Shown here piece after piece: positions 10,547 through 22,980 of a DNA stretch of 64,000 nucleotides (position 1 is the first letter of the stretch; every line of letters begins with the position of its first letter). The DNA is from Actinomycetota bacterium (GTDB lineage Bacteria; Actinomycetota; Actinomycetes; S36-B12). The notes beneath the pieces are model-generated. The model was not told the DNA's origin. It was given only the letters and a program-made list of their open reading frames with translations, and did no database searches. The stretch is from the NCBI GenBank assembly GCA_017856385.1, contig JAFMFD010000003.1, positions 16,944-80,943 of the forward strand, read 5' to 3'. The position numbers were made by a program, and so were the translations under genes.

Positions 10547-11719
10547 GTGAACAAGGACTGGCTGGAGAAGGACTTCTACGCCGTGCTCGGCGTGTCCAAG
10601 GATGCCAGCGCCGACGAGATCAAGAAGAAGTACCGCAAGCTCGCCCGCGAGCTGCATCCGGACAAGAACCCGGGCGACAAGGCGGCCGAGGAGCGGTTCA
10701 AGAGTGTCTCCGAGGCGTATGACGTGCTCTCCGACGACACCAAGCGCAAGGAGTACGACGAGGCGCGCTCGCTGTTCGCGGGCGGCGGCTTCGGTCGTGG
10801 CGGCTACGGCCGCGGCGGTTTCGGGGGCCAGCAGTACGACGTCAACATGGAGGACCTCTTCGGAGGGGAGTCCGCGGGCTTCGGCGACTTCCTCGGCGGC
10901 ATCTTCAACCGCGGTCGCGGCGGACGCACTCCGCAGCCGCGTCGCGGCCAGGACCTCGAGAGCTCCCTGACGCTGTCGTTCGACGACGCACTCGACGGTG
11001 TGACCGTCCCGCTGCGCCTGTCGACGGACGGGCCCTGCACGTCGTGCCACGGCACGGGTGCGAGGACCGGCACCGTGCCGCGCGTCTGCCCGACCTGCGA
11101 GGGCACCGGCCAGACGTCGCGGAACGCGGGCGGCTTCGCCTTCGCCGAGCCGTGCGTCACCTGCCGGGGTCGAGGACTGTTCGTCGACGATCCCTGCCCC
11201 TCGTGCCATGGCTCGGGTCGCGGACTGAGCTCACGCACGGTTCAGGCGCGCATCCCGGCCGGGGTGAAGAACGGCGCGAAGATCCGCCTGAAGGGCAAGG
11301 GCGGCAAGGGCGAGCGCGGTGGCCCCAACGGCGACCTGCTCGTCGACATCACTGTCACGCCGCACCCGCTGTTCGACCGCAAGGGCGACAACCTCACCGT
11401 CACCGTGCCGGTGACCTTCGCCGAGGCAGCGCTCGGCGGGGAGATCTCCGTGCCGACACCCCGCGGGGGAGCGGTGACGCTGAAGATCCCGGCTGGCACG
11501 TCGAACGGCCGCACCATGCGCGTCAAGGGCAAGGGCATCCGTCGCAAGGACGGCACCAACGCGGACCTGCTCGTCACGGTCGAGGTCTCGGTGCCGCAGA
11601 ACCTGTCGAGCGAGGCGCGCGAGGCCCTCGAGGCGTACGCGCTCGCCACCGCCGACCACGACCCGCGCAAGGACCTGCAGGCGATGGCGGGTGGCTCGAG
11701 CGGGGGGAGCTCGTCATGA
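10547..11719 (+). CDS. dnaJ: Chaperone DnaJ (Hsp40, type I)
   Basis: 390 residues with every type I part: the J domain (about 5-75) with its HPD motif ([11 protein letters not shown]), a Gly-rich region ([16 protein letters not shown]), a cysteine-rich domain with four CxxCxGxG repeats ([32 protein letters not shown]) binding two zinc ions, and two C-terminal substrate-binding domains. It delivers unfolded clients to DnaK and stimulates its ATPase. It starts 31 bases after grpE with a GTG, and its stop overlaps hspR. Confidence 0.97.
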   Translation: MNKDWLEKDFYAVLGVSKDASADEIKKKYRKLARELHPDKNPGDKAAEERFKSVSEAYDVLSDDTKRKEYDEARSLFAGGGFGRGGYGRGGFGGQQYDVNMEDLFGGESAGFGDFLGGIFNRGRGGRTPQPRRGQDLESSLTLSFDDALDGVTVPLRLSTDGPCTSCHGTGARTGTVPRVCPTCEGTGQTSRNAGGFAFAEPCVTCRGRGLFVDDPCPSCHGSGRGLSSRTVQARIPAGVKNGAKIRLKGKGGKGERGGPNGDLLVDITVTPHPLFDRKGDNLTVTVPVTFAEAALGGEISVPTPRGGAVTLKIPAGTSNGRTMRVKGKGIRRKDGTNADLLVTVEVSVPQNLSSEAREALEAYALATADHDPRKDLQAMAGGSSGGSSS

Positions 11720-12087
11720 CTCCCGCCGAGGGCCTCCCCGCCCCGGCCCGCACCGGCTACCCGATCACCGACGACGCACCCGTCTACGTGATCTCCGTGG
11801 CGGCCGAGTTGACCGGCCTGCACCCGCAGACGCTTCGGCAGTACGACCGGCTCGGCCTGGTCACGCCCAAGCGGGTGGGCGGGCGCAACCGGCTGTACTC
11901 CGCCAATGACATCGCCCGGCTCCGGGAGGTGTCGGACCTGTCCGCGCAGGGCCTGTCCCTCGAGGGCATCCGCCGGATCCTGGAGCTGCAGGAGGAGGTG
12001 CGCCACCTGCGCGCCCGTCTGGAGGAGTTCACCCGCGAGAAGTCCTCGACGTCACTCGTGGTCTGGCGACCACACCGCACCCGATAG
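11716..12087 (+). CDS. hspR: Heat-shock repressor HspR (MerR family)
   Basis: 123 residues: a MerR-type helix-turn-helix (about 20-90; [20 protein letters not shown], then the wing with [12 protein letters not shown]) and a short coiled coil ([16 protein letters not shown]). HspR represses the dnaK operon at HAIR sites with DnaK as co-repressor, so free DnaK senses protein damage. The ATG at 11716 overlaps the dnaJ stop (ATGA), the normal actinobacterial gene order. The matching operator is at 7967-7987. Confidence 0.93.
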   Translation: MTPAEGLPAPARTGYPITDDAPVYVISVAAELTGLHPQTLRQYDRLGLVTPKRVGGRNRLYSANDIARLREVSDLSAQGLSLEGIRRILELQEEVRHLRARLEEFTREKSSTSLVVWRPHRTR

Positions 12088-12114
12088 ACCACGAAGGAAG
12101 AACGAAGGACCACC

Positions 12115-14706
<2,592 letters not shown>

Positions 14707-14714
14707 TCCCTGTC

Positions 14715-14769
14715 GCTGCGTCAGTAGGTGGCCTCCCCGAGGCGAGGATCGCCCACCTACTGACGCAGC
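14715..14769. terminator. Long hairpin between clpB and DUF4031 genes; copy 1 of a repeated palindrome
   Basis: A perfect 17-bp stem (14715-14731 with 14753-14769) around a 21-base loop, between convergent genes and suited to stop transcription in both directions. No run of T follows. The 16 bases GCTGCGTCAGTAGGTG of its left arm recur exactly at 37927-37942, so it also belongs to a dispersed repeat. Confidence 0.7.
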
Positions 14770-14774
14770 AATGG

Positions 14775-15047
14775 CTAAGGCTGATGGTGGGACACCGGAC
14801 GCTTCCGCAGGCCCGCGTCCCGCAGGGCCTGCACGAGCGTGCGCGAGTCGACCGGGCGGGCACCCTCGGCGATCGCGCAGTCACGCAGCTCGTCCGTGAT
14901 GTCGTAGTGGTCGCCCTGGAAGGCCCGCGGAGGCAGGCCCAGCCGCGCGGCGAACGCCTGGAGCTCGTCGATCGAGGTATCGCTCACCAGGTGCGCCCAC
15001 ATCCGGCCGCGCCACGGCCAGTGCGCCTCGTCGACCAGGATCGCCAT
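14775..15047 (-). CDS. DUF4031 domain protein
   Basis: 90 residues beginning MAILVDEAHWPWRGRMWAHL, with the family's typical start, tryptophan-rich first third and central FQGDHYDITDE, followed by AIAEGARPVDSRTLVQALR. The function of the family is not established. The ATG at 15047 overlaps the aminotransferase stop (TGATG), so the two are co-translated. Longer frames through this region are out-of-phase readings of the aminotransferase. Confidence 0.8.
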   Translation of the reverse strand: MAILVDEAHWPWRGRMWAHLVSDTSIDELQAFAARLGLPPRAFQGDHYDITDELRDCAIAEGARPVDSRTLVQALRDAGLRKRPVSHHQP

Positions 15048-16225
15048 CAGCGCAGCCCGCGTGCCAGTCGCTCCAGTGCCTCCTCGAGCACCGACGGGCG
15101 CTTGCAGAAGGCCCAGCGCACGTAGGGGGCGCCGACCGCCTGGTCGTCGCACAGCGCCTGGTGCGGGATGGCGACGACCCCGGCACGTCGGGGCAGCTCG
15201 CGGCAGAAGGCCATGCCGTCCTCGTATCCGAGGGGCCGCACGTCGGTCGTCAGGAAGTAGGTCCCCTCGCTCATCACGACGCCGAGACCGAGGTCGGCGA
15301 GGCCGGTGGCGAGCAGGTCGCGCTTGGCCTGGAGGTCGGCCCGGAACCCGGTGAAGTACTCGTCGGGCAGTCCCAGGCCCGCGGCCATCGCGTACTGGAA
15401 GGGACCGCCGGACACGAACGACAGGTGCTGGCGCACGACGCGGACGGCGGCGATGAGGTCGGCCGGGCCGCTGGCCCAGCCCACCTTCCACCCGGTGAAG
15501 GAGAAGGTCTTGCCGCCGGACCCCACGGTCACAGTGCGCTCGGCCATGCCGGGCAGGGTGGCGATCGGTATGTGGCGATGGCCGTCGAACCACAGGTGCT
15601 CGTAGGCCTCGTCGCTGAGCACGAGCAGGTCGTGCTCGATCGCGATGTCGGCGACAGCCTGCAACTCCGCGGGCGTGAGCACGATGCCGCTGGGGTTGTG
15701 CGGGGAGTTCAGCAGGATGAGCCGGGTTCGGGGGGTGATGGCCTCGCGCAACCTCCCGAGGTCCGGACGCAGTCCGGGGCCTACGAGCGGCACACCGACG
15801 CGCACGGCGCGCGCGAGCGAGATCCCGGCTCCGTAGATGTCGAACCAGGGCTCGAGCATGACCACCTCGTCGCCCTCGTCGACGAGTGCCATGAGGGCGG
15901 ACTGCAGCACCTCGGACGCGCCCGTCCCGACGACGACGCCGGCCTGCGGATCCACCTGCAGGCCGTAGAAGCGCGACTGGTGGGTGGCGATCGCCTCGCG
16001 AAGCAGCGGCAGGCCGTTCGGTGGCGGGTACTGGTTGCCGCGTCCGTCGGCGATGGCCTCGGCGGCGACCTGCTTGAGCAGGTCGGGTCCGTCGGTGTCC
16101 GGGAAGCCCTGACCGAGGTTGATGGCACCGAGCTGCACGGCGAGCGTCGACATCTCCCCGAAGATCGACGAACTGTGCTCGGCCATTCGGGGCACCAGCA
16201 GGGGGCGTTGCGCCGGTGTCGTCAC
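15047..16225 (-). CDS. Class I/II pyridoxal-phosphate aminotransferase
   Basis: 392 residues of fold-type I. The motif around the PLP lysine is SGGKTFSFTGWKVGW; other markers are the N-terminal INLGQGFPD, NSPHNPSG and SDEAYEHL. The closest known types are N-succinyldiaminopimelate aminotransferase (DapC, lysine biosynthesis) and the methionine/kynurenine aminotransferases, which sequence alone does not separate. The GTG start has TAGGTT exactly six bases upstream. It is followed by the coupled DUF4031 gene. Confidence 0.85.
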   Translation of the reverse strand: MTTPAQRPLLVPRMAEHSSSIFGEMSTLAVQLGAINLGQGFPDTDGPDLLKQVAAEAIADGRGNQYPPPNGLPLLREAIATHQSRFYGLQVDPQAGVVVGTGASEVLQSALMALVDEGDEVVMLEPWFDIYGAGISLARAVRVGVPLVGPGLRPDLGRLREAITPRTRLILLNSPHNPSGIVLTPAELQAVADIAIEHDLLVLSDEAYEHLWFDGHRHIPIATLPGMAERTVTVGSGGKTFSFTGWKVGWASGPADLIAAVRVVRQHLSFVSGGPFQYAMAAGLGLPDEYFTGFRADLQAKRDLLATGLADLGLGVVMSEGTYFLTTDVRPLGYEDGMAFCRELPRRAGVVAIPHQALCDDQAVGAPYVRWAFCKRPSVLEEALERLARGLR

Positions 16226-16265
16226 GACGTCAACCTATCGAGGGGACCACGGCTAGGTTGGCGAT
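16226..16265. promoter_or_regulatory. Divergent pair of leaderless promoters
   Basis: Only 40 bases separate two start codons. On the minus strand TAGGTT (16237-16232) is six bases before the GTG at 16225; on the plus strand TAGGTT (16254-16259) is six bases before the GTG at 16266. Identical boxes in mirrored positions, with no ribosome binding site on either side. Confidence 0.6.
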
Positions 16266-17366
16266 GTGGAGCGGGGTGTGGTGGACCTGGTCGGGCCGAC
16301 GGCGCCGGGTGCGCTCGCGCACGTGCAGGACCTCTTCGACCGCATCGCCGCCGAGGCCGCCGAGGTGGATGCGACGGGGGTGCGTCGCTCGACCATCGAC
16401 GAACTGGCCGCTCTGGGTCTGCTCGGGACGGCGCTGGAGCCTGCGCTGCAGCGCGAGCTCGGCGAGCGGCTGGCCATGGCCGACGCGTCGACGTGGTTCT
16501 GCTGGGTCCAGCACCAGTCCCCGCTGCGGGTCCTTGCCGGTGACGCTGCAGGTCTGCGTGACCCGGTGCCGTCCGCGCTGCGCGACGCCTACCTCGACGA
16601 CCTGGCAACCGGGCGCGCACTGGGGGCGACCGCGTTCGCGCACGTGCGTCGGCCAGGGCCGCCCGACCCCTCGGCACGACGGACCCCGAGTGGCTGGGTC
16701 TTCGACGGCTCCCTGGACTGGGTGACGTCGTGGGACATCGCCGATGTCGTCATGGTCATGGCGCAGGGGGAAGGCGACGATGCCGGGGCGCTCGTGTGCA
16801 CCTTCCTGCCCGCAGGACGCTCTGGTACGACGATGCCGGGCGTGGAGCCGGGGGAGCCACTGCGACTGCTCGCGATGTCCGCCACGCACACGCGGCCGGT
16901 GCGCCTGACCGGCGTCGAGGTGCCGGACGAGGCCTGCGTCGTGATCGACCGCGAGGCCTGGCTGCGAGCGGACGCCCGTACGACGGCGAGCGCCACCCCC
17001 GCCGCGTTCGGCGTGGCCCGCGGCGCCATCGCCGAGCTCGCCGGTGTTGCGGAACAGCGTCGGGACACCGCGATGTCTGACCTGGCCCACGATCTCGCCG
17101 ACCGCTGCCGACGGATCCGTGCCGCTGCCTACGCGGGCGCCGATGCCGATGCCCCGATCGAGGAGTGCCGGCGGCTGCGTGCGGAGTCCCTCGACATGGT
17201 CATGGCTGCTGCGACCTCGGTCATCACGGCACGCGCTGGGGCCGCGATGCAGGCGGGGTGCTCGGCAGAGCGCCGGCTCCGTGAGGCGGCCTTCCTGCAG
17301 GTCCAGGCGCAGACCGCAGCGACTCGCGCCGCGGCGATCGAGCTGCAGCTCAGCCGCGCACGCTGA
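16266..17366 (+). CDS. Acyl-CoA dehydrogenase-like protein
   Basis: 366 residues with the pattern of the acyl-CoA dehydrogenase fold: an N-terminal helical part ([20 protein letters not shown]), a middle beta domain ([24 protein letters not shown]) and a C-terminal helical bundle ([22 protein letters not shown]). The usual catalytic Glu and the FAD signature motifs are not obvious, so it may be a divergent or non-dehydrogenase member (hydroxylase-type members exist). No electron-transfer flavoprotein or CoA ligase lies nearby. The GTG start is supported by TAGGTT six bases before. Confidence 0.7.
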   Translation: MERGVVDLVGPTAPGALAHVQDLFDRIAAEAAEVDATGVRRSTIDELAALGLLGTALEPALQRELGERLAMADASTWFCWVQHQSPLRVLAGDAAGLRDPVPSALRDAYLDDLATGRALGATAFAHVRRPGPPDPSARRTPSGWVFDGSLDWVTSWDIADVVMVMAQGEGDDAGALVCTFLPAGRSGTTMPGVEPGEPLRLLAMSATHTRPVRLTGVEVPDEACVVIDREAWLRADARTTASATPAAFGVARGAIAELAGVAEQRRDTAMSDLAHDLADRCRRIRAAAYAGADADAPIEECRRLRAESLDMVMAAATSVITARAGAAMQAGCSAERRLREAAFLQVQAQTAATRAAAIELQLSRAR

Positions 17367-18834
17367 CCCGGCGCGGGGAGGAGTCCAGGGCTCCGTACGC
17401 ATTGACCGCGCGGACCACGCACAGGTGCCGCACCGGCCGCAGGCCCGTGAGCGTCACTCGCGGTCCGGTGATCTCGACGACCTGCTCGCGCCCGCCCTTG
17501 GCCGGCCGGCAGACGAGCTGGTCGGCGGTCAGCTCGGTGCCGTTGGCGAGCGTGGGGGTGACGCGGGCGACGACCTTCCCGGGTGCGGGGGACCTCAGCG
17601 TGCGGATGGTCCCGGGGTCCGCAAGCGGCAGCGGTGTCGCCGTGACCGGGACGGAGACGGGGGAGTTGCCCTCGTCATTGCCGGCGATCGCGGTCACCTG
17701 GTATGCGGTGCCGTTGGCCAGACCCTCGATCGTGCACTGTGCCGGCAGCCCGGAGGGCCGCGGTGTCGCGAAGCAGTTGGCCACCTGCCCGGTCGCCGGG
17801 TCGACGGCATTGACGGCGAATGCGGTGGCGATGCCGGCGTCCGGGGCCAGGGTGATCGTCGCGACGAGGCGGCCTGAGCGCGGTGCGACGGTCACGGTCG
17901 GCGCCACGGTCAGGGTCGTCTGCTCGGCGACGGGCAGCGCCTTCGCCGATGCGAGGAAGTCGATCTCCGCAGCGACGCGCGTGTAGACGCCGGGGTAGCG
18001 GCTCGCGCAGTCCTCGCCCCAGCTGACGATCCCGACGAGGCGGGCCGCGTCGCCCTCGCCCGCGATCAGGGGGCCGCCGGAGTCGCCCTGGCACGAGTCG
18101 ATGACCTGTCCGGTCGCCGTGACACCTGCGGCGCACAGCATCACGGCCGGGTCCGCCTCCCGGGAGCCGAATCCCCGGAAGGTGACACCGCCGAGGACGT
18201 ACGACTCCCCGCGCCCGCAGGTGCCGTCCGGGAACACCACGAGTCGGCCCACGCGGAACGTCTCGGGGTAGGACTTGCTGCTCGTCGACGTGTTGCCCCA
18301 GCCCGCCGTCCGCACCGGGCTGCCGAGGGCAGTGAGTGTCGGTGCCTCCTGCGGTGTCACGGGCGTGAGCGTCACCGCGTCGTCCAGGGACTCGGCCAGG
18401 GTCAGGACGGCGATGTCGTTCCCCGCGGTCTTGATGACGTAGTCGGGGCTCGGCGTGATCTGCGCGACGCGCACCAGTCGGGGCGTGGGATTGCGCAGGC
18501 TCGGACCGAGCCCGACAAGGATCCCCGACGGCTCCCGCAGGACGCCGGAGTCCTGGTTCACGACGCAGTGCGCCGCGGTCACCACGGTAGTGGGGGTCGT
18601 CAGGACGCCCCCGCAGTACTGCGACTGGAAGACGCCGTCGCGGGCGATCCGGTCGGCGACGATCAGCGACACCAGCCACGGGTACTCGCTCGCCGCCCCG
18701 ATGTCGCCGTTGACGATGCGGGGCGCGACCCCGGGGGCACTGGCCCAGCCGGGGGAGAGTGGAAGCAGGAGGAGCGCCAGCATGCCGACCACCACCGCGG
18801 CAGCCCGCCGTGCACCCCGTCGCGCCGCACTCAC
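17350..18834 (-). CDS. Secreted trypsin-like serine protease with C-terminal beta domains
   Basis: 494 residues. A Sec signal peptide (Arg-rich start, then [20 protein letters not shown]) is followed by a short propeptide and the trypsin N-terminus RIVNGD. The catalytic triad is His in VVTAAHC, Asp in NDIAVLTL and Ser in CQGDSGGPL. After the protease domain (about 45-290) come one or two fibronectin-III-like domains ([18 protein letters not shown] is typical), probably for wall or substrate binding. The GTG at 18834 is chosen because TACCGT lies six bases upstream and the signal peptide starts there. It overlaps the acyl-CoA dehydrogenase-like gene by 17 bases, tail to tail. Confidence 0.9.
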   Translation of the reverse strand: MSAARRGARRAAAVVVGMLALLLLPLSPGWASAPGVAPRIVNGDIGAASEYPWLVSLIVADRIARDGVFQSQYCGGVLTTPTTVVTAAHCVVNQDSGVLREPSGILVGLGPSLRNPTPRLVRVAQITPSPDYVIKTAGNDIAVLTLAESLDDAVTLTPVTPQEAPTLTALGSPVRTAGWGNTSTSSKSYPETFRVGRLVVFPDGTCGRGESYVLGGVTFRGFGSREADPAVMLCAAGVTATGQVIDSCQGDSGGPLIAGEGDAARLVGIVSWGEDCASRYPGVYTRVAAEIDFLASAKALPVAEQTTLTVAPTVTVAPRSGRLVATITLAPDAGIATAFAVNAVDPATGQVANCFATPRPSGLPAQCTIEGLANGTAYQVTAIAGNDEGNSPVSVPVTATPLPLADPGTIRTLRSPAPGKVVARVTPTLANGTELTADQLVCRPAKGGREQVVEITGPRVTLTGLRPVRHLCVVRAVNAYGALDSSPRRVSVRG

Positions 18835-18840
18835 GGGACC

Positions 18841-18846
18841 ACGGTA
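18841..18846 (-). promoter_or_regulatory. -10 box of a leaderless promoter for the secreted protease
   Basis: TACCGT on the minus strand, six bases before the GTG at 18834. Next to it is a small inverted repeat, CAGCCCC/GGGGCTG (18855-18861 with 18868-18874), of unknown role. Confidence 0.45.
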
Positions 18847-18959
18847 CGTGGCCGCAGCCCCAATCCGGGGGCTGGGGAGCCGAGCATGACCGATCCCTGA
18901 CAGGCTGACCCTCGCGCGCACGCGGGCTGGGTGTGCGGGACCTGGGAAGGGGGCTTGCG

Positions 18960-19736
18960 GTGCCGACAGCAGTCGTGACGGGTGCCACCGCGGGCCTGGG
19001 CCTGGGGTTCGCCGAGCATCTGGCCCGCCATGGCCTGGACATCGTGCTGGTGGCTCGCGACGCCGACCGCCTCGCGGAGGTCGCGGAAGACCTGACGACG
19101 AGGTTCGGCGTCGCATGCGAGCCGCTGGCCGCTGACCTCGCCGACCGCGAGGGGCTCGACCGCGTGTGCGCACGGCTGAGCGATCCGCAGCGCCCGGTCC
19201 TCGCCCTGGTGAACAACGCAGGCTTCGGGCTGCGCGAGCCGTTCACCGGCACGTCGATCGAGGACGAGCAGCGCATGCTCGACGTGCTCGTCACCTCCGT
19301 CCTGCACACCACCCACGCGGTCGTGCCGTCCATGGTGGATGCGGGCGCCGGGTGGATCATCAACGTCAGCAGCATCGCCGGCTGGTTTCCCGGGGGCACC
19401 TACTCCGCGGCCAAGGCCTGGGTCACCACCTTCAGTGAGAGCCTCGCCGTCCGGCTGACCGGCACGGGCGTGCGCGTGCTGGCCGTCTGCCCGGGCTTCG
19501 TCCGTACCGAGTTCCACGACCGTGCCGGGATGGACATGTCGCAGACGCCGGACTGGATGTGGCTCGACGTGCCGACGGTCGTGAACCGCGCCTTCCGCGA
19601 CCTCGCCGCAGGACGCACCGTCAGCGTCGCGGGACCCCAGTACCGACCGGCGGCCCGGGTGCTGCAGCACGGTCCGCGCGGCTTCGTGCGGCGATTCGCG
19701 GGCAAGCGTGACGTGATCTCCCGCCGCGGCGAATGA
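18960..19736 (+). CDS. Short-chain dehydrogenase/reductase
   Basis: 258 residues of the classical SDR type: the cofactor motif [10 protein letters not shown] (TGxxxGxG), ADLAD, NNAGFG (NNAG), the catalytic Ser in VSSIAG and the YSAAK pair (Tyr and Lys), then the PGFVRT segment. The basic residue early in the second strand (VARDADR) favours NADP(H). The GTG at 18960 is preceded by GGAAGGGGG; a GTG at 18933 is in frame but has no such site. A possible -10 (CAGGCT) is at 18901-18906. Substrate unknown. Confidence 0.85.
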   Translation: MPTAVVTGATAGLGLGFAEHLARHGLDIVLVARDADRLAEVAEDLTTRFGVACEPLAADLADREGLDRVCARLSDPQRPVLALVNNAGFGLREPFTGTSIEDEQRMLDVLVTSVLHTTHAVVPSMVDAGAGWIINVSSIAGWFPGGTYSAAKAWVTTFSESLAVRLTGTGVRVLAVCPGFVRTEFHDRAGMDMSQTPDWMWLDVPTVVNRAFRDLAAGRTVSVAGPQYRPAARVLQHGPRGFVRRFAGKRDVISRRGE

Positions 19737-19751
19737 TCGCTGCGTGCTCGA

Positions 19752-20159
19752 TCAGTCGGGAGGCCGCCAGTTCTCGATGTCTTCCACGCGCAGCACGTCC
19801 CAGCCGCGCAGACGGGACTGCAGCGAGGCCTCGCTGTCGACGTCGCAGACGACGGTGACGCGGGCGTCGGGCCAGGCGTCCGACACCGTCGGGATCACCG
19901 GATCGAGGAGTACATACTCCAGCACGCGTCGGTGCGCGCTGCGCTGCGCGAGTGCCACTGCAGGCAGCTGCAGGGCTGCTCGCCCGGCCGCCGCGATGAC
20001 GAGGGGCGGCGCGGGGTCTCGGGCACTGATCGCCGCGCAGGTGCGCGCGGCGGCGTCATCGGCCTCGATGAGCTGCCCGGTGGGATGCTCGCGGAGGAAT
20101 CGCGTGGCGCAGGGGTCGGGTCCGGTGCTCTCGACCAGCACGAGGAGCGTGACGTCCAT
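19752..20159 (-). CDS. Conserved-looking hypothetical protein
   Basis: 135 residues with alternating strands and helices (MDVTLLVLVESTG..., PPLVIAAAGRAALQLP, ARVTVVCDVDSE), suggesting a small alpha/beta fold, somewhat like a shortened alpha/beta-hydrolase without its catalytic serine. It ends in an acidic tail (VEDIENWRPPD). I do not recognise the family. The ATG at 20159 has a strong site (GGGAGGT) upstream; the very long open frame extending to 21626 is the complement of the histidine kinase and is not real. It is divergent from that kinase gene by 42 bases. Confidence 0.6.
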   Translation of the reverse strand: MDVTLLVLVESTGPDPCATRFLREHPTGQLIEADDAAARTCAAISARDPAPPLVIAAAGRAALQLPAVALAQRSAHRRVLEYVLLDPVIPTVSDAWPDARVTVVCDVDSEASLQSRLRGWDVLRVEDIENWRPPD

Positions 20160-20201
20160 GCTCGCCCGACCTCCCTCGCCGCGTGTCGAAACTACAGTGT
20201 G

Positions 20202-21983
20202 ATGGTGGACGCCTCCCCCGATCCCCGCGCGCCCTCGTGGCAGCAGCGCATCGGCGGCCGCTGGGCCGTCTCGTGGCAGGCCTACGGCATCGGCATCGCG
20301 CTGAATGCCCCGCTGCTCGTCCTGACCGGTGGCGCGATCGGCGGGGATCCGGTCGACCCCGGTGACATGCCCCGCTGGGCGGTCGTCGCGCTGGCCGCTG
20401 CGGCCGCCACCGCACTGTGGGTGCTCATCGGCGATCGGGTGCTGTTCCCGACCCGAGCGGAGCGACCGGTGCCCGTGGCCGCGGTTGTCGGCTACCACGC
20501 GGTGACCGGCCTGATCTTCACCGCCGCCATCTGGATCGTCGGTCCGCTCGTCGGCCTCGCCCGCGAGGGGACGCTCGTCGAGACTGCGCTCCCGACCGTG
20601 GCGATCGGTCTGTGGTTCGGCCTCACGATGATCCTGCTCCTCGATGCGCGCGACCGGTTCGCCCGGCGGCGTACTGAGCTGCTCGACGAGGCCGTCGCCG
20701 TCGAGGTGACGAGCCTGCGCGAGGACGAGGCCGCCGACCGGGTGACGAGCCTGATCCGCGAGCGTGTGGGTGCCGTCACCGAGGACCTGCGCGCGGAGGT
20801 CAGCGCAGCCCTCGATGCGCAGCAGCCCGGCGAGGGCCCGGCCCTGACGGATGCGGACTGGACGACGATCGCCGACCGCGTGCGCGACTCGGCGGAGTCG
20901 GCACTGCGTCCGCTCAGCCATGAGCTCTGGCGCTCGACGGCGCTGCAGTTCCCGCGGCCGCGCTGGGGCGACGTGCTGCGGCAGTCGATCCTCACCGGCT
21001 CCTTCTGGGCCGCGCCCAGCATGGCGATCGTCCTCATCGGCTACCTGCGCGGCGGCATGTTTGCGCTCGGCCCGCTTGCCGGTGCTGCAGCTGCGCTCGT
21101 CCTCGCCGGGGCCGTCGGGCTGCTCCTCGTCGCGGCGAACAGCCTGATGGCGCGTGCGGGCAGGTGGCGCGTCGGGATCGCCGCCGTCGCCTTCGTCACT
21201 GTGCAGCTGCTCGGCATCGCCTTCACGCAGCTGATGTCGTCGATGGCGGCGAGTCCCGCGGAGCTGCTGGGCTCGGTGCTGGGCATGACGGTCTCGGTGG
21301 TGGCGCCGGCCGTGGTGGCCGCGCTCAACAGCGCGCGCGAGCAGGTGCTCGAGCGGCTGCAGCGGACGACCGACGGAGCCAGGGCCCGCCAGATCGCGCA
21401 GGCGCGTCAGCTCGCGGAGACGACGCAGCAGGCGGCACGGATCATCCACGGCACCCTGCAGACGCGGCTCATGGCCGCCGCGGCCGCCATCGACCAAGCC
21501 GTTGCGTCGGGCCGCGAGGATCTGCTCGCGGAGGCACTGGGCCACGTGAGCGAGATCCTCGACGGCGCACAGGCCAGTGCCGCGTCGGATCGTGACGCCG
21601 ACGCGACGGTGGTCGATCTCGTGCAACGGATGTGTGCAGCGTGGAACGGCATCATGGAAGTCACGGTGCAGGTGTCACCGGACGCAGGCACCGTGACCGG
21701 GCAGGGCGCGAACGCGGTGGGTCTCATCGTCGAGGAGGCCCTCGCCAACGCCTATCGGCACGGGCGGGCCGACACCGTCCGCGTCGTCGTGGACGCGATC
21801 ATCGATGACTCCGGGGCGCCCGTGCTCGAGGTCTCCGTCAAGGACGACGGGACCGGTGGCGAGCCGGGGTCGACCGGCCTCGGCACGGTGCTCATCCAGC
21901 GGCTCTCTGACGGGCGCGTGACCTTCGAGCGGGAGCCGGACGGCTTCCATGTGCGGGCTCAGGTCTCGCGGGCGCCCGACTAG
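20202..21983 (+). CDS. Orphan membrane histidine kinase
   Basis: 593 residues. Four hydrophobic segments lie in the first 160 residues (NAPLLVLTGGAIG; WAVVALAAAAATALWVLIG; VTGLIFTAAIWIVGPLV; VAIGLWFGLTMILLL), then a long acidic coiled coil, then further membrane segments at about 270-370. A dimerisation helix has an early histidine (RIIHGTLQTRLMA), and the C-terminal HATPase domain shows the N box (EEALANAYRHG), G1 (KDDGTG) and G2 (GSTGLGTV). No response regulator is adjacent. GTG at 20199 is an alternative start. The next gene, pyrE, begins 10 bases later with its own promoter. Confidence 0.8.
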   Translation: MVDASPDPRAPSWQQRIGGRWAVSWQAYGIGIALNAPLLVLTGGAIGGDPVDPGDMPRWAVVALAAAAATALWVLIGDRVLFPTRAERPVPVAAVVGYHAVTGLIFTAAIWIVGPLVGLAREGTLVETALPTVAIGLWFGLTMILLLDARDRFARRRTELLDEAVAVEVTSLREDEAADRVTSLIRERVGAVTEDLRAEVSAALDAQQPGEGPALTDADWTTIADRVRDSAESALRPLSHELWRSTALQFPRPRWGDVLRQSILTGSFWAAPSMAIVLIGYLRGGMFALGPLAGAAAALVLAGAVGLLLVAANSLMARAGRWRVGIAAVAFVTVQLLGIAFTQLMSSMAASPAELLGSVLGMTVSVVAPAVVAALNSAREQVLERLQRTTDGARARQIAQARQLAETTQQAARIIHGTLQTRLMAAAAAIDQAVASGREDLLAEALGHVSEILDGAQASAASDRDADATVVDLVQRMCAAWNGIMEVTVQVSPDAGTVTGQGANAVGLIVEEALANAYRHGRADTVRVVVDAIIDDSGAPVLEVSVKDDGTGGEPGSTGLGTVLIQRLSDGRVTFEREPDGFHVRAQVSRAPD

Positions 21984-21986
21984 GCT
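21981..21986 (+). promoter_or_regulatory. -10 box of a leaderless promoter for pyrE
   Basis: TAGGCT seven bases before the ATG at 21994. It overlaps the stop codon of the upstream histidine kinase gene. Confidence 0.5.
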
Positions 21987-21993
21987 GCGCGCC

Positions 21994-22536
21994 ATGGCGA
22001 CTGAGGCGTGGAACAGGCTGCGTGAGCAGATCATCGAGAAGGCTGTCGTGCGGGGCAAGGTGATCCTGTCCAGCGGACGCGAGGCGGACTACTACGTCGA
22101 CCTGCGTCGCGTCACGCTCGACGGCGAGGCGGCCCCGCTCGTCGGACGGGTCATGCGCGAGCTCGTCGAGGAGTGGGAGTACGAGGCCGTGGGCGGCCTG
22201 ACCCTGGGCGCCGACCCGGTCGCCACCGCGATGCTGCACAGTGCCGCAGCGGACCAGCAGGTGCTCGATGCGTTCGTCGTACGCAAGGCCGAGAAGCAGC
22301 ACGGACTGCAGCGTCGGATCGAGGGGCCGGACGTGACCGGGCGCCGCGTCCTCGCCGTCGAGGACACCTCGACAACCGGCGGGTCGGTGCTCACGGCGGT
22401 GGATGCACTCGAAGAGGCGGGGGCGACGATCGTCGGCGTGGCCGTCATCGTCGACCGCGGCGCCGGTCCGGCGATCGTGGAGCGCGGCCTGCCCTACAAG
22501 GCGGCGTACTCGCTGTCAGACCTCGGCCTGGCCTAG
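21994..22536 (+). CDS. pyrE: Orotate phosphoribosyltransferase
   Basis: Joins orotate to PRPP to form orotidine 5'-phosphate in pyrimidine biosynthesis. 180 residues. The PRPP-binding motif is VLAVEDTSTTGGS (the usual V[VI]EDVxTTGGS), preceded by the substrate segment SSGREADYYVDLR and GGLTLGADPVA. The ATG at 21994 gives the standard N-terminus. No other pyr gene is nearby. Its 3' end overlaps the DinB gene on the other strand by 21 bases. Confidence 0.93.
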   Translation: MATEAWNRLREQIIEKAVVRGKVILSSGREADYYVDLRRVTLDGEAAPLVGRVMRELVEEWEYEAVGGLTLGADPVATAMLHSAAADQQVLDAFVVRKAEKQHGLQRRIEGPDVTGRRVLAVEDTSTTGGSVLTAVDALEEAGATIVGVAVIVDRGAGPAIVERGLPYKAAYSLSDLGLA

Positions 22537-22980
22537 GAGGATCGAGGCACGGTGCTCTTCATCGTGGGCCAGTGCCTGCAGCATGAGGCCCTCGACGTCG
22601 ATCACTCCCCACGTGTCATGCACGGCTGTGGCGGCCCACTGCTCGTCACGCAGATGCCTCAGGCGGTTCAGCAGCTCCGTTCGTGAGGCCAGCAGAAGTG
22701 CTGACGTGTCGTCCACGGTTGCGTCACGGTGAGTCTCAGCCGTCGCCGTGCTATCCGGCTCCCACCACGTGAACATCGCCGCGGTCCCGCTCTGCTGTGC
22801 CGCGACCATCACGTCGATCCGCGGCAGCCAGACCTCGTGGTCGACCTGGGCGAGGTGCCCGAGGATCGTCGCGCACGACCACTCGTCAGCCGGGCGCGGC
22901 GCACTTTCGCGTGCAGCGGTGATCACGCGGTCAGCGGACATGAGCAGTTCGACCAGCAGGGCTGGTCGCGGGATCGCCAT
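22516..22980 (-). CDS. DinB-family putative metal-dependent protein
   Basis: 154 residues with the four-helix-bundle pattern of DinB/YfiT proteins: His in the first helices (LGHLAQVDHEVWLPRID) and a C-terminal HDEEH pair, making the usual three-histidine metal site. Actinobacterial relatives include mycothiol-dependent enzymes, but nothing here fixes a substrate. The ATG at 22980 overlaps the DedA stop (TGATG), so it is co-translated with the membrane protein upstream. Confidence 0.75.
   Translation of the reverse strand: MAIPRPALLVELLMSADRVITAARESAPRPADEWSCATILGHLAQVDHEVWLPRIDVMVAAQQSGTAAMFTWWEPDSTATAETHRDATVDDTSALLLASRTELLNRLRHLRDEQWAATAVHDTWGVIDVEGLMLQALAHDEEHRASILLGQAEV

Noticed and set aside
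18855..18874. Inverted repeat CAGCCCC/GGGGCTG as a regulator site
   Set aside because: Seven-base GC-only arms are expected by chance at this composition.
19752..21626. A 624-codon minus-strand gene opposite the histidine kinase
   Set aside because: Only the part from 20159 down has a ribosome binding site and protein-like sequence; the remainder is the complement of the kinase.
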